Shown: piece after piece, positions 33,610 through 42,592 of the stretch
How positions within the stretch are numbered: the stretch's first letter is position 1
Layout of the letters: the number at the start of each line of letters is the position of its first letter
Assembly: GCF_002917925.1 (NCBI RefSeq)
Contig: NZ_PPFE01000002.1
Coordinates: 496,001-560,000, forward strand
Direction of reading: 5' to 3'
Length of the DNA stretch: 64,000 nucleotides
DNA from: Roseovarius confluentis
GTDB lineage: Bacteria; Pseudomonadota; Alphaproteobacteria; Rhodobacterales; Rhodobacteraceae
Notes under the pieces: generated by a model
Databases searched by the model: none
Seen by the model: the letters and a program-made list of their open reading frames with translations, nothing else
Told to the model about the DNA's origin: nothing
Program-made: the position numbers and the translations under genes

Positions 33610-33894
33610 ATGGCCGACCAGCGAGAAGCCGCCGAGACTGTCGCGCTCAAGGCGTTGGGCTGGATCGCAGGTCACGAGAACCTGCTGGACGTGTTCATGG
33701 GGGCCACGGGGGCAGGGCGGGATGATCTGCGCGATGGTGCGCAAGATCCGGATTTTCTTGCCTCTTTGATGGATTTTATCCTGATGGACGACGCGTGGAT
33801 CATGGAGTTCAGCGAGGCCGCGAATGTGCCGCCCGAGGCGGTTGTCGAGGCCCGCGCGGCCCTTCCGGGCGGGATTCAGACCCATTGGACATGA
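33610..33894 (+). CDS. DUF3572 protein
   Basis: A 94-residue helical protein with the family pattern ALKALGWIAGHENLLDVFM, then QDPDFLASLMDFILMDDAW and FSEAANVPPEAVVEARAALPGG. The family is nearly limited to alphaproteobacteria and its role is unknown. It is followed 22 bases later by an HAD hydrolase on the same strand. Confidence 0.85.
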   Translation: MADQREAAETVALKALGWIAGHENLLDVFMGATGAGRDDLRDGAQDPDFLASLMDFILMDDAWIMEFSEAANVPPEAVVEARAALPGGIQTHWT

Positions 33895-33915
33895 ATTAAT
33901 TTTGAGGACCATAAG

Positions 33916-34620
33916 GTGAACAAACCCGCAAGAAAGATTGATGGGCTGCTCTTTGACAAGGATGGTACGCTGTTCGATTTTCACACCACCTGGAGCACCT
34001 GGGCCGGGGGACTGATCGAAGATCTTGCCGACGGCGATGCGGCTGTCAGGGCCAGGCTGGCGGCGGAAATGCATTACGACCTTGGCGCCATGCGTTTCGC
34101 GCCGACAAGCCCGATCATCGCGGGCACCAACCGCGAGGCGGCGGAATGCGTGGCGCGGGCGCTGCCGGGGCGAGAGGTGGCCGACCTGGAACTTTACCTG
34201 ATGCAGACCTCGGCCACCGCGCCGCAGGCCGAAGCGGTGCCGCTTGCGCCATTCCTGTCTTCGCTGAAGGCAGAGGGCATCGCGCTGGGCGTTGCCACGA
34301 ACGATACCGAGTATGGGGCCCGCGCCCATCTGGGCGAAGCCGATGTCACCGGATTCTTCGATTTCATCGCCGGGTTCGATTCCGGCCACGGGGCCAAGCC
34401 GGACCCTGGGCCGTGCCTGGCGTTCGCCCGTGCAGCCGGTCTGGACCCCGCGCGCGTGGCGATGGTGGGTGACAGCACCCATGACCTGATTGCGGGGCGT
34501 GCGGCGGGGATGCAGACGATCGCGGTGCTGACCGGACCGGCATGCTCGGACGAATTGCGCCCCCATGCCGATGTGGTCCTGACTGATATCGGGCAAATCC
34601 CGACCTGGATGACAACGTGA
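33916..34620 (+). CDS. HAD-family hydrolase (phosphoglycolate phosphatase-like)
   Basis: HAD phosphatases remove phosphate from small metabolites. The 234-residue protein has motif I DKDGTLFDF (nucleophile and acid Asp), motif II in LGVATND, motif III Lys in GHGAKPDPGP and motif IV VGDSTHDL. The cap is of the small helical type as in Gph. GTG 33916 follows GAGGACC. The stop overlaps the start of the EamA gene, so DUF3572, HAD and EamA may be one unit. Substrate unknown; phosphoglycolate is one possibility. Confidence 0.88.
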   Translation: MNKPARKIDGLLFDKDGTLFDFHTTWSTWAGGLIEDLADGDAAVRARLAAEMHYDLGAMRFAPTSPIIAGTNREAAECVARALPGREVADLELYLMQTSATAPQAEAVPLAPFLSSLKAEGIALGVATNDTEYGARAHLGEADVTGFFDFIAGFDSGHGAKPDPGPCLAFARAAGLDPARVAMVGDSTHDLIAGRAAGMQTIAVLTGPACSDELRPHADVVLTDIGQIPTWMTT

Positions 34621-35507
34621 GCGCAGGTTTGTCCCGGGGCATTCTTCTGGCGCTTTTCGGCACGCTGGTGCTGACGCCCGATGCGATGCTGATGCGGCTG
34701 TCGGGCATGGAAGGCTTCCAGATGACCGGATGGCGCGGGCTTTTCATGGGCACGATGATGGTGCTGGCCTGGGCCGGTATCAGCCGGGACAGGGCGGGCG
34801 ATATCGCCCGGCTGATGAGCGGGCCGGGGCTGTTGATCGTGGCGGCGCAGGTGCTGAACTCGATGCTGTTCTGCCTTGGCATCGCCTCGGCCCCGGCGGC
34901 GATGGTGCTGATGGGGGTGGCCGCGGTGCCGGTCTTTTCCGCGCTGCTGAGCCGGGTGGTGACCGGCGAGTCGACATCGGCGCTGACCTGGGCGGCCATC
35001 GCGGCGGTGATGACGGGGATCGGCATTGCGGTTCTGGGCGGCGGGCATGGCGACGTGGCGCTGAACCGGGCTGCTGCGACGGGGGCGATCTTTGGCCTTG
35101 GCGTGGCGTTCGTGCTGGCGCTGAACTTCGTGACGGTGCGCGCAAGCCCCGAGTTGCCGATCCTGCTGGCCATCGGGGTCGGCGCGTGGATCGCGGGTGT
35201 GATCGGCTGGTCGCTGACCGGCGTGGAGGCGATGTTCGAGGGCCGGGTCTGGGCCATGGCGATCACCGGGGGCGTGGTGCTGCCCGTGTCGTTCTTCATG
35301 CTGTCGCTGGCGGCACGATACACGCTCGCGGCCAATGTCAGTCTGCTGATGTTGCTGGAAACGGTGCTGGGTCCGCTGTGGGTCTGGATCGGCGTGGGCG
35401 AGCGGCCGACAGTGGCGATGCTGGTCGGCGGTGTCATCGTGGTGGGCAGCCTCGCCATTTACCTGTCGATCCTGCGGCGGCGGTCGGCGCTGATCGTGCC
35501 GAGATAG
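34617..35507 (+). CDS. EamA/DMT-family transporter
   Basis: The 296-residue protein has ten hydrophobic segments in two EamA repeats; the second ends with LMLLETVLGPLWVWIGVGE, the common signature near helix 9-10. The GTG start at 34617 overlaps the HAD stop by four bases, and the first residues (SAGLSRGILLALFGTL) lead straight into helix 1. Substrate unknown. Not closely similar to the other DMT gene at 27.7 kb. Confidence 0.85.
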   Translation: MSAGLSRGILLALFGTLVLTPDAMLMRLSGMEGFQMTGWRGLFMGTMMVLAWAGISRDRAGDIARLMSGPGLLIVAAQVLNSMLFCLGIASAPAAMVLMGVAAVPVFSALLSRVVTGESTSALTWAAIAAVMTGIGIAVLGGGHGDVALNRAAATGAIFGLGVAFVLALNFVTVRASPELPILLAIGVGAWIAGVIGWSLTGVEAMFEGRVWAMAITGGVVLPVSFFMLSLAARYTLAANVSLLMLLETVLGPLWVWIGVGERPTVAMLVGGVIVVGSLAIYLSILRRRSALIVPR

Positions 35508-35596
35508 TTCACCTGCGACAGGTTCTGTCGCAAAGCGGCAAACGAGCGGGCCCGCGCGGTGATTGCATGGAAGGCAGCCTTTCGAGGAGACTCACC

Positions 35597-37159
35597 ATGG
35601 CAGAGACAGCCACACGCAGGAAACGCAGCGGCGGACGGGCCGGAAACGCGACGCGACGGGGTACGGCCGTCATCGAGCAAATGCCATGGAACCCGCCGAT
35701 CAACATCGACCGGCCGGTCGAGCCGTTGACGGACGAGGGCATCCAGGCAATCCACGATGGCGCGATGCGCATCCTCGAAGAGATCGGGATCGAGTTTCTG
35801 AACCCCGAGGCGATCGAAATCCTGCGCGGCACCGGCGGTTGCGACATCAACGGCGAGAATGTGCGGATGAGCCGCGATTTCGTGATGGAGATGATCGGCA
35901 AGGCGCCGAGCGAGTTCACCATCACCCCGCGCAACCCGGATCACGCGATCACGATCGGGGGCCGGCACCTTAATTTCGGCAATGTCTCGTCGCCGCCCAG
36001 CTATTGGGATATGGGCATAGGCCGCAAGGTGACGGGCACGCGCGAAATGTGCGCCAACCTGCTGAAACTCAGCCAGTATTTCAACTGCATCCACTTTGTC
36101 GGCGGTTATCCGGTGGAGCCGCAGGACGTGCATGCCAGCGTGCGGCACCTGGATGTGCTCTATGACAAGCTGACACTGACCGACAAGGTCGCGCATGCCT
36201 ATTGCCTGGGCCGCGAACGGGTCGAGGACGTGATGGAGATGGTGCGCATCGCCGGCGGCCTGACGGACGAAGAGTTCGAGGCCAGCCCGCACATGTATTC
36301 CAACATCAACTCCACATCGCCGCTGAAGCATGATTTCCCGATGCTGGACGGCTGGGTCCGGCTGGCGAAGCGGAACCAGGGGCTGGTGGTGACGCCCTTT
36401 ACGCTGGCGGGCGCAATGGCGCCGGTGACGATGGCGGGCGCCGTGGCGCAATCGCTGGCCGAGGGGCTGTGCGCGATCGTGCTGGCGCAGGCGATCCGGC
36501 CCGGCGTGGGCTGCGCGATCGGCACGTTCACCAGCAATGTCGACATGAAATCGGGCGCGCCGGCGTTCGGGACGCCGGAATACATGCGCGCGACGCAGAT
36601 GACGGGGCAACTGGCGCGGTTCTATGGCCTGCCAATGCGGGCCTCCGGCGTGTGTGCGGCAAACATCCCCGACGGACAGGCGGTGTGGGAAACCTCGAAC
36701 AGCCTGTGGTCGGCGGTGCAGTCGGGGGCGCACATGGTCTATCACGCCGCCGGCTGGCTGGAAGGCGGGCTGATCGCCAGTCCCGAGAAATTCATCATGG
36801 ACTGCGAGATATTGCAGCATATCCAGCGCTACATGGACCCGCAGGTGACGGCGACAGGGCCGGACGAGATTGCCGTGGAGGCGGTGCGCGAGGTGGGCAA
36901 CCAGGGGCATTTCTTTGGTATTCAGCACACGCAGGACCGATACACGACCGCGTTCTATCAGCCATTCCTGAGCGATTGGCGCAATTTCGAGGCGTGGGAG
37001 GCGGCGGGTGGCGTGTGGACGCCACAGCGCGCGCACCAGGTGTTCCGGGACATCATCGCGAGCTTTGAGGCGCCGCCGATGGACGAGGGCATCCGCGAGG
37101 AACTGGCGGCCTTTGTCGCGCGGCGGAAGGAGGAAGGCGGCGCTCCGACCGATTTCTGA
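35597..37159 (+). CDS. MttB-family (trimethylamine/betaine) methyltransferase, non-pyrrolysine type
   Basis: MttB-family proteins move a methyl group from a quaternary or tertiary amine to a corrinoid protein. The 520-residue product has a basic N-terminal tail and the TIM-barrel domain of the family (HDGAMRILEEIGIEF, then HLNFGNVSSPP, IGTFTSNVDMKSGAP and SLWSAVQSGAHMVYHAAGW). The frame is open with no in-frame amber codon, so it is the non-pyrrolysine kind, like MtgB, whose known substrate is glycine betaine. ATG 35597 follows CGAGGAGA. No corrinoid protein or reductive activase is adjacent, so partner and substrate are unknown. Confidence 0.85.
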   Translation: MAETATRRKRSGGRAGNATRRGTAVIEQMPWNPPINIDRPVEPLTDEGIQAIHDGAMRILEEIGIEFLNPEAIEILRGTGGCDINGENVRMSRDFVMEMIGKAPSEFTITPRNPDHAITIGGRHLNFGNVSSPPSYWDMGIGRKVTGTREMCANLLKLSQYFNCIHFVGGYPVEPQDVHASVRHLDVLYDKLTLTDKVAHAYCLGRERVEDVMEMVRIAGGLTDEEFEASPHMYSNINSTSPLKHDFPMLDGWVRLAKRNQGLVVTPFTLAGAMAPVTMAGAVAQSLAEGLCAIVLAQAIRPGVGCAIGTFTSNVDMKSGAPAFGTPEYMRATQMTGQLARFYGLPMRASGVCAANIPDGQAVWETSNSLWSAVQSGAHMVYHAAGWLEGGLIASPEKFIMDCEILQHIQRYMDPQVTATGPDEIAVEAVREVGNQGHFFGIQHTQDRYTTAFYQPFLSDWRNFEAWEAAGGVWTPQRAHQVFRDIIASFEAPPMDEGIREELAAFVARRKEEGGAPTDF

Positions 37160-37262
37160 GCGCCGTGCAGACCCGGCCGGTCAATTTTTTAAAGACAAAT
37201 TGAAACGTTCAAGGCTTCTTAATTCGGTTGTGCAAACGCTTGACCGAATTCGGGAGCACAGG

Positions 37263-37856
37263 ATGCATGGGCTGATCAACCGGGCCATAGAATTGTTTTT
37301 GCGGGATACCTACGGGCATGAGGCTTGGGAAGAGATCGCGCGCGGGGCGGACCTTGCGCCGCCGGAATTCGAGGCGATGCTGGATTACCCGGACGCGCTG
37401 ACCGGCGATGTACTGGTGCAGGCCGCGCAGCTTCTGGACAAGGCGGAGGCCGAGATCCTGGAGGATATCGGCACCTACCTGGTTTCGCACCCCACCTCCG
37501 CCGCGCTGCGACGGCTGTTGCGGTTCTCGGGCGCGGATTTCACCGATTTTCTGCATTCGCTGGACGACCTGCCGGCGCGGGCGCGGCTGGCGGCGCCGCA
37601 GCTGGACTTGCCGCCTGTTGCGCTGGTGGATCGTGGGCAACAGGTGTTCTCGGTCACGGTCGGGAAACGGGGGACGGCGGGTTTTGCCTTCGGTCACGTT
37701 TTGCTGGGGCTGTTGCGGGCCATGGCGGATGATTATGGCGCCCTGGTTCTGCTGGAGCACAAGGGATGCCGCGATGGTGTCGAGACCATTGATGTTCAAC
37801 TGTTGGAGGCGGCGTTTGCGATCGGGCGCAGTTTCGTGCTGGGCGCCGCCGGATGA
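37263..37856 (+). CDS. H-NOX (haem NO-binding) sensor protein
   Basis: H-NOX proteins bind NO through a haem and pass the signal to a partner enzyme. The 197-residue product starts MHGLINRAIELFLRDTYG, as expected for the family, and has the proximal haem ligand at His98 (FLHSLDDLP). The YxSxR motif that holds the haem propionates is not intact: the matching place reads FSVTVGKR. Haem binding is still likely but should be tested. The gene overlaps the diguanylate cyclase gene by four bases, the normal partner arrangement. Confidence 0.85.
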   Translation: MHGLINRAIELFLRDTYGHEAWEEIARGADLAPPEFEAMLDYPDALTGDVLVQAAQLLDKAEAEILEDIGTYLVSHPTSAALRRLLRFSGADFTDFLHSLDDLPARARLAAPQLDLPPVALVDRGQQVFSVTVGKRGTAGFAFGHVLLGLLRAMADDYGALVLLEHKGCRDGVETIDVQLLEAAFAIGRSFVLGAAG

Positions 37857-38902
37857 GGCCCGGTGCGATCGCGAGCCTTGGGGCGCTGCTGGACGTGCTG
37901 TGCCCGATGCATCTGATCGTGGATGCCATGGGGCGCATCACGCACGCGGGTCCGACGGCGAGGAAGGTTTTGAATACCAAGGGTCTGATCGGGTGCGATT
38001 TCCTCGATCTGTTCGAGGTCAGGCGCCCGCGGCTGGAGCCGGGTGTGCCGGGGTTGCGCGCGGCGGCGGGGCGGCGGCTGCATTGCGTATTGCGCGGTCC
38101 TGTCGAGACCGAGCTGAAGGGTGTCGCGGTGCCGTTGCCCGAGGACCGGGCGCTGGGCCCGCCGGGTGGCGTTATCGTCGATTTGTCCTTTGGGATCGGC
38201 GTGATGGACGCCGTGGGCCGCCACGACCTGCGAAGCGCGGATTTTGCGGTGACGGACCTGGCGGTGGAAATGCTGTACCTGGTCGAGGCCAAGGCGGTGG
38301 TGACCGATGCCTGGCAGAAACTGAACCAGCGGCTTCAGGGCGCGAAGGCGGTGGCCGAACAGGAGGCTCATACCGATACGCTGACAGGCCTGGGCAACCG
38401 CCGCGCACTGGAGCCCGCGATACGTCGGCTGACCGAAAGCGAAGAAGCGTTTACGCTGATGCATCTCGATCTCGATTTTTTCAAATCGGTGAATGACACC
38501 CTGGGCCACGCGGCCGGCGATCACGTGTTGCGGCGGGTCGCGCAGATCCTGCGCGAAGAAATCCGCAAGGGCGACACGGTGATCCGCGTGGGCGGCGATG
38601 AATTCGTCCTGATCCTGGTCGGGTGCACCTCGGAAGAGGAGCTGTCGCGCATTTCCGGGCGGCTGATAGAGCGGCTGGAAGAGCCGGTCGCCTTCAACGG
38701 CGAGGTTGCGCGGATATCCGGCAGCATCGGCACGACGCGCAGCGGCACCTATGCCACGCCGCGGCTGGCGGTCATGATGGACGATGCGGATCTTGCGCTT
38801 TATGCCGCAAAGCAGGCAGGCCGGGGGTGCCACAAGGCTTTCGCGCCCGCGCTGCGCAAGGCAGTGGAATCACGGCCCGGGGACGCGGTGACCCCTGTCT
38901 GA
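37853..38902 (+). CDS. H-NOX-associated diguanylate cyclase
   Basis: The 349-residue protein has an N-terminal H-NOX-associated (PAS-like) domain (about 10-150), a coiled-coil linker (LVEAKAVVTDAWQKLNQRLQ) and a GGDEF domain (about 175-340) with VGGDEF and the RKGD inhibitory site. It makes c-di-GMP, probably under control of NO-bound H-NOX encoded just before. This pairing is well known for biofilm switching in marine bacteria. Start ATG 37853 overlaps the H-NOX stop. Confidence 0.92.
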   Translation: MRPGAIASLGALLDVLCPMHLIVDAMGRITHAGPTARKVLNTKGLIGCDFLDLFEVRRPRLEPGVPGLRAAAGRRLHCVLRGPVETELKGVAVPLPEDRALGPPGGVIVDLSFGIGVMDAVGRHDLRSADFAVTDLAVEMLYLVEAKAVVTDAWQKLNQRLQGAKAVAEQEAHTDTLTGLGNRRALEPAIRRLTESEEAFTLMHLDLDFFKSVNDTLGHAAGDHVLRRVAQILREEIRKGDTVIRVGGDEFVLILVGCTSEEELSRISGRLIERLEEPVAFNGEVARISGSIGTTRSGTYATPRLAVMMDDADLALYAAKQAGRGCHKAFAPALRKAVESRPGDAVTPV

Positions 38903-38981
38903 GGCTCCCCGGGTCTTGTGCGGCCCGGCGGTGCCAGCTAACGAATGACCGGCGGAACGGGGCAGCGGGGACGACACGCGC

Positions 38982-39995
38982 ATGACACGGGTTTTCATCA
39001 CGGGAACGGCCGGTTTCATCGGATACCACCTGGCGCAGCTGCTGCTGGACGAGGGGATGGTCGTGCATGGCTTTGACGGCATGACCGATTATTACGACGT
39101 GTCGCTGAAGGCGCGGCGGCACCAGATGCTGTTGCAGTCACCCAATTTCACCGCGACCGAGGCGATGCTGGAAGATGTCGCGGCGCTGGACAGCGCCGTG
39201 GATGCCTGTGCACCGGATATCATCGTGCATCTGGCGGCACAGGCGGGTGTGCGCTACAGCCTGGAAAACCCGCGCGCCTATATCGAGGCGAACGTGGTGG
39301 GCACCTTCAACGTGATGGAGGCGGCAAAACGTCACGAGGTGCGGCACCTGCTGATGGCCTCGACCAGTTCGGTCTACGGGGCCGAGACCGACATGCCCTA
39401 TACCGAGACGCAGAAGGCCGACACGCCGATGACGATCTACGCCGCCACCAAGAAGGCGACCGAGGCGATGGGGCATTCCTATGCCCATTTGTGGAACCTG
39501 CCGACAACGATGTTCCGGTTTTTCACGGTCTACGGGCCTTGGGGTCGGCCGGACATGGCGCTTTACAAGTTCGTGGATGCGATCCTGGAGGGGCGGCCGA
39601 TCGACGTCTACAACCACGGCGAGATGTACCGCGACTTTACCTATGTCACTGACCTGGTGCGCGGAATCCGCCTGTTGATGGACGCGCCCCCGGTGCGACC
39701 CGAAGGCCCAGAGGCGATTGCCGAGGGCGACAGCCTGTCGCCCGTGGCGCCCTATCGCGTGGTCAATATCGGAAATTCCAAGACGGTGCGCCTGACGGAT
39801 TTCGTCGATGCCATCGAGGCGGTGCTGGGCATGACCGCCGAGCGCAACCTGATGGAGATACAAAAAGGCGACGTGCCGGCCACCTGGGCCGATGCCAGCC
39901 TGTTGCAAAGCCTGACGGGGTACAGCCCGGATACCGACGTGCGCGACGGGGTCCGCCAGTTCGTGGCCTGGTTCCGTGAATATTACGACAAGTAA
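38982..39995 (+). CDS. NAD-dependent nucleotide-sugar epimerase (UDP-glucuronate 4-epimerase-like)
   Basis: An extended SDR enzyme that changes sugar stereochemistry while bound to UDP. The 337-residue protein has GTAGFIGYH at the N-terminus (NAD site), the STSSVYG catalytic Ser region, YAATKKATE with the Tyr and Lys, and RFFTVYGPWGRPDMALYKF, which is close to UDP-glucuronate 4-epimerases used for capsule and surface polysaccharides. It stands alone between the diguanylate cyclase and SulP genes; a role in matrix polysaccharide is possible. Confidence 0.88.
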   Translation: MTRVFITGTAGFIGYHLAQLLLDEGMVVHGFDGMTDYYDVSLKARRHQMLLQSPNFTATEAMLEDVAALDSAVDACAPDIIVHLAAQAGVRYSLENPRAYIEANVVGTFNVMEAAKRHEVRHLLMASTSSVYGAETDMPYTETQKADTPMTIYAATKKATEAMGHSYAHLWNLPTTMFRFFTVYGPWGRPDMALYKFVDAILEGRPIDVYNHGEMYRDFTYVTDLVRGIRLLMDAPPVRPEGPEAIAEGDSLSPVAPYRVVNIGNSKTVRLTDFVDAIEAVLGMTAERNLMEIQKGDVPATWADASLLQSLTGYSPDTDVRDGVRQFVAWFREYYDK

Positions 39996-40098
39996 TTTCG
40001 CTACGTTCATGGCCGGGTTCTGAAATTGGCAATGGTCAATCGCGCGGGTTCGCGTTAGGGGGACGCTCGCGCAGAGACACCCAATCAGGATAGCCCCC

Positions 40099-41730
40099 GT
40101 GAAACGCACCTTGCTGGCCGACTGGGCCAAACGCTTCGATTTGTCCGAGTTGAGCCTGACGCCCGGAGAGAGGCTGAGCGTGTCACGGTTGCGGATCGAG
40201 CTGTTGGCCGGACTGACCGTTGCGCTGGCGCTGGTACCCGAGGCGGTGGCCTTTGCCTTTGTCGCGGGTGTGCATCCGCTGGTGGGTCTTTACGCGGCCT
40301 TCATCGTCGGCCTGATCACCGCTTTGATCGGCGGTCGGCCCGGCATGATCAGCGGGGCGACGGGCGCGCTGGCCGTTGTCATGGTGTCGCTGGTCGCGCA
40401 GCACGGGGTGGAATACCTGTTTGCCACGGTGGTCCTGATGGGGATCTTGCAGATCACGGCGGGGGTGCTGCGCTGGGGCAAGTTCATCCGTCTTGTGCCG
40501 CACCCGGTGATGCTGGGCTTTGTCAACGGCCTCGCCATCGTGATTTTCCTGGCACAGTTGGGCCAGTTCAAGGTGCCCGGCACGATGGAAAACACGGGCC
40601 ACGGCATGAGCGGGGGCGAATGGCTGTCGGGCGCGCCGCTATATACCATGCTGGCGCTGGTGGCGCTGACCATGGCAGTGGTCTGGCTGATGCCGCGGTT
40701 GACCAAGGCGATCCCGGCGCCGCTGGCCGGGATCGGGCTGGTGGCCGCGATCGTACTGATCTTCGGGCTGGACGTGCCGCGGGTGGGGGACCTTGCCTCG
40801 ATCGAGGGCGGGTTGCCGGCCTTTCATATCCCGACCGTGCCGCTGACGCTTGAGACGTTCGAGATCATCCTGCCCTACGCGGTGATCCTGGCCGCGATCG
40901 GCCTGATCGAAAGCCTGCTGACGCTGAACCTGGTGGGCGAGATGACCAACCGGCGCGGTGGCGCCAGCCAGGAATGCATCGCGCAGGGCGTGGCCAACAC
41001 CGTGACCGGCTTTTTCGGCGGGATGGGCGGCTGTGCCATGATCGGGCAGTCGATCATCAACGTGAAATCGGGTGGGCGGACACGCATCGCGGGGATTTGC
41101 GCGGCGGTGTTCCTGCTGATCTTCATCCTGTTCGCCGCGCCGCTGATCGAACAGATCCCGCTGGCCGCGCTGGTGGGCGTGATGTTCATGGTGGTGATCG
41201 GGACCTTTGCGTGGAACTCGCTGCGGATCCTGCGCAAGGTGCCTCTTTCGGACGCGCTTGTGATCGTGCTGGTGACGGTGGTGACGGTGCAATACGACCT
41301 GGCCATCGCCGTCGTCGTGGGCGTGATCGTGTCGGCGCTGACCTATGCGTGGAACAACGCCAAGCGCATTCACGCCATCACCGGCAAGGAGATGGACGGC
41401 ACCAAGGTATATCGTGTGCAGGGCCCGCTGTTTTTCGGTTCGGCCAGTGGTTTCGTGGAACTGTTCGACCTTGAGAACGACCCAGACAAGGTGATCGTGG
41501 ACTTTGCCGAGAGCCGGGTCGTGGACCAGTCGGCGCTACAGGCCATCGAGGCGGTGGCGGGCAAGTACCTGGCTGCGGGCAAGCGGTTGCAGCTGCGGCA
41601 CCTGACACGGGATTGCCACCGCATGCTGAAAAAGGCCGGGCACCTGATGGTCGATAGTGATGACGACCCCGATTACGGGCTGGCCGTGGATTACGATGTG
41701 AAGACCGGGGTTCTTGGCGGGGGGCATTGA
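40099..41730 (+). CDS. SulP-family anion transporter with STAS domain
   Basis: The 543-residue inner-membrane protein has the SulP core (about 35-430: RIELLAGLTVALALVPEAVAF, GLYAAFIVGLI, ISGATGALAVVM, then QECIAQGVANTVTGFFGGM) and a C-terminal STAS domain (about 440-540, including VVDQSALQAIEAVAGKY). Such proteins take up sulfate, bicarbonate or other anions. GTG 40099 follows AGGATAGCC. No partner genes are nearby, so the substrate is open; the motif pattern is shared by both sulfate and bicarbonate types. Confidence 0.9.
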   Translation: MKRTLLADWAKRFDLSELSLTPGERLSVSRLRIELLAGLTVALALVPEAVAFAFVAGVHPLVGLYAAFIVGLITALIGGRPGMISGATGALAVVMVSLVAQHGVEYLFATVVLMGILQITAGVLRWGKFIRLVPHPVMLGFVNGLAIVIFLAQLGQFKVPGTMENTGHGMSGGEWLSGAPLYTMLALVALTMAVVWLMPRLTKAIPAPLAGIGLVAAIVLIFGLDVPRVGDLASIEGGLPAFHIPTVPLTLETFEIILPYAVILAAIGLIESLLTLNLVGEMTNRRGGASQECIAQGVANTVTGFFGGMGGCAMIGQSIINVKSGGRTRIAGICAAVFLLIFILFAAPLIEQIPLAALVGVMFMVVIGTFAWNSLRILRKVPLSDALVIVLVTVVTVQYDLAIAVVVGVIVSALTYAWNNAKRIHAITGKEMDGTKVYRVQGPLFFGSASGFVELFDLENDPDKVIVDFAESRVVDQSALQAIEAVAGKYLAAGKRLQLRHLTRDCHRMLKKAGHLMVDSDDDPDYGLAVDYDVKTGVLGGGH

Positions 41731-41751
41731 GGATCTGCCGGTCCGGGGCGC

Positions 41752-41839
41752 GTGGGTTTTCACCCACCCTACGCAATGTCGAATCCCGGACTTGATCCGG
41801 GATCCCTTTGTCATCGAGGTCCCGGGTCAGGCCCGGGAC
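41752..41839. repeat. Cluster of intergenic palindromes (convergent junction)
   Basis: Three stems follow the SulP stop: GTGGGT-TTTC-ACCCAC with CCTACGC (41752-41774, identical over 23 bases to 25644-25666), ATCCCGGA-CTTGA-TCCGGGAT (41783-41803), and GTCCCGGG-TCAGG-CCCGGGAC (41819-41839). The last two are of a type widely dispersed in alphaproteobacterial intergenic DNA. The cluster lies between genes that converge, so termination from both sides is likely. Confidence 0.7.
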
Positions 41840-41888
41840 GGGGTCGTGTCCTTGATTTGAGCGCGGATGCGACGCGCGGCCGGTCCCT

Positions 41889-42497
41889 TTAGCTTTCGCC
41901 CGGACGCGCGATGGCGAATTTCTCGCGCACCACCGTGTAATCCTTGTAGCCCATCCGGGCCAGCGGGTTGAAGCTGAGCACGTCGAAGATGCCGTCCTTC
42001 AGGCAATCGTCACGCATGTAGACGCCTGTGACCTCGCCGAACACCACCTTGTTGGCCTTGCCGGGCAGGTCGACGATCTGCGTCAGTTTGCATTCAAGCG
42101 CGGCGGGGGCGGCGGCCACGCGCGAGCATGCTATGGTTTCGCAGGCCGCCCGCTCGATGGCGGCGTCGGTGAACTCGTCGGTCTCCATCGGCCAGGGGCC
42201 CGAGGTCTGGTTCATCGCGTCGCGCAGGGCATATTCCACGATGTTCACGCAAAAGACGCCGGTGTCGCGGATATTGGCGACGCTGTCCTTGGTGTCGCCC
42301 CGGTCGGGCTTGGCGGAAGTCGAGGAGAACATCACCTGCGGCGGCACGTAGGCCACGGCGTTGAAGAAGGAATAGGGCGCGAGGTTTTCCGAGCCGTCGC
42401 TGCCGCGGGTGGAGATCCAGCCGATGGGGCGGGGCGCGACGATGGCATTGAACGGGTTGTGCGGCAGGCCGTGGCCGTCTTCGGGGCGGTAGAACAT
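41889..42497 (-). CDS. Flavin reductase-like domain protein
   Basis: The 202-residue protein has the FMN-binding split-barrel pattern: FNAIVAPRPIGWISTRG, LAPYSFFNAVAYVPPQVMF and DTGVFCVNIV, with a C-terminal DVLSFNPLARMGYKDY. These domains bind FMN and serve as flavin reductases or flavoprotein oxygenase components. Start ATG 42497 (MFYRPEDGH) is preferred to the longer basic N-terminus. It is divergent to a GNAT gene. The partner or substrate is unknown. Confidence 0.85.
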   Translation of the reverse strand: MFYRPEDGHGLPHNPFNAIVAPRPIGWISTRGSDGSENLAPYSFFNAVAYVPPQVMFSSTSAKPDRGDTKDSVANIRDTGVFCVNIVEYALRDAMNQTSGPWPMETDEFTDAAIERAACETIACSRVAAAPAALECKLTQIVDLPGKANKVVFGEVTGVYMRDDCLKDGIFDVLSFNPLARMGYKDYTVVREKFAIARPGES

Positions 42498-42592
42498 GGG
42501 CGTCCTTCGGGGCTGTTTGCGATTGCGTTTGGACATAGGCCTAACCGCGTGCTAGGCGACGATCCACCTGTTTTTCGAAGGATAAAGCGCCT

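Noticed and set aside
35597..37159. Pyrrolysine-type MttB
   Set aside because: The frame has no in-frame TAG, so the enzyme is of the non-pyrrolysine class.
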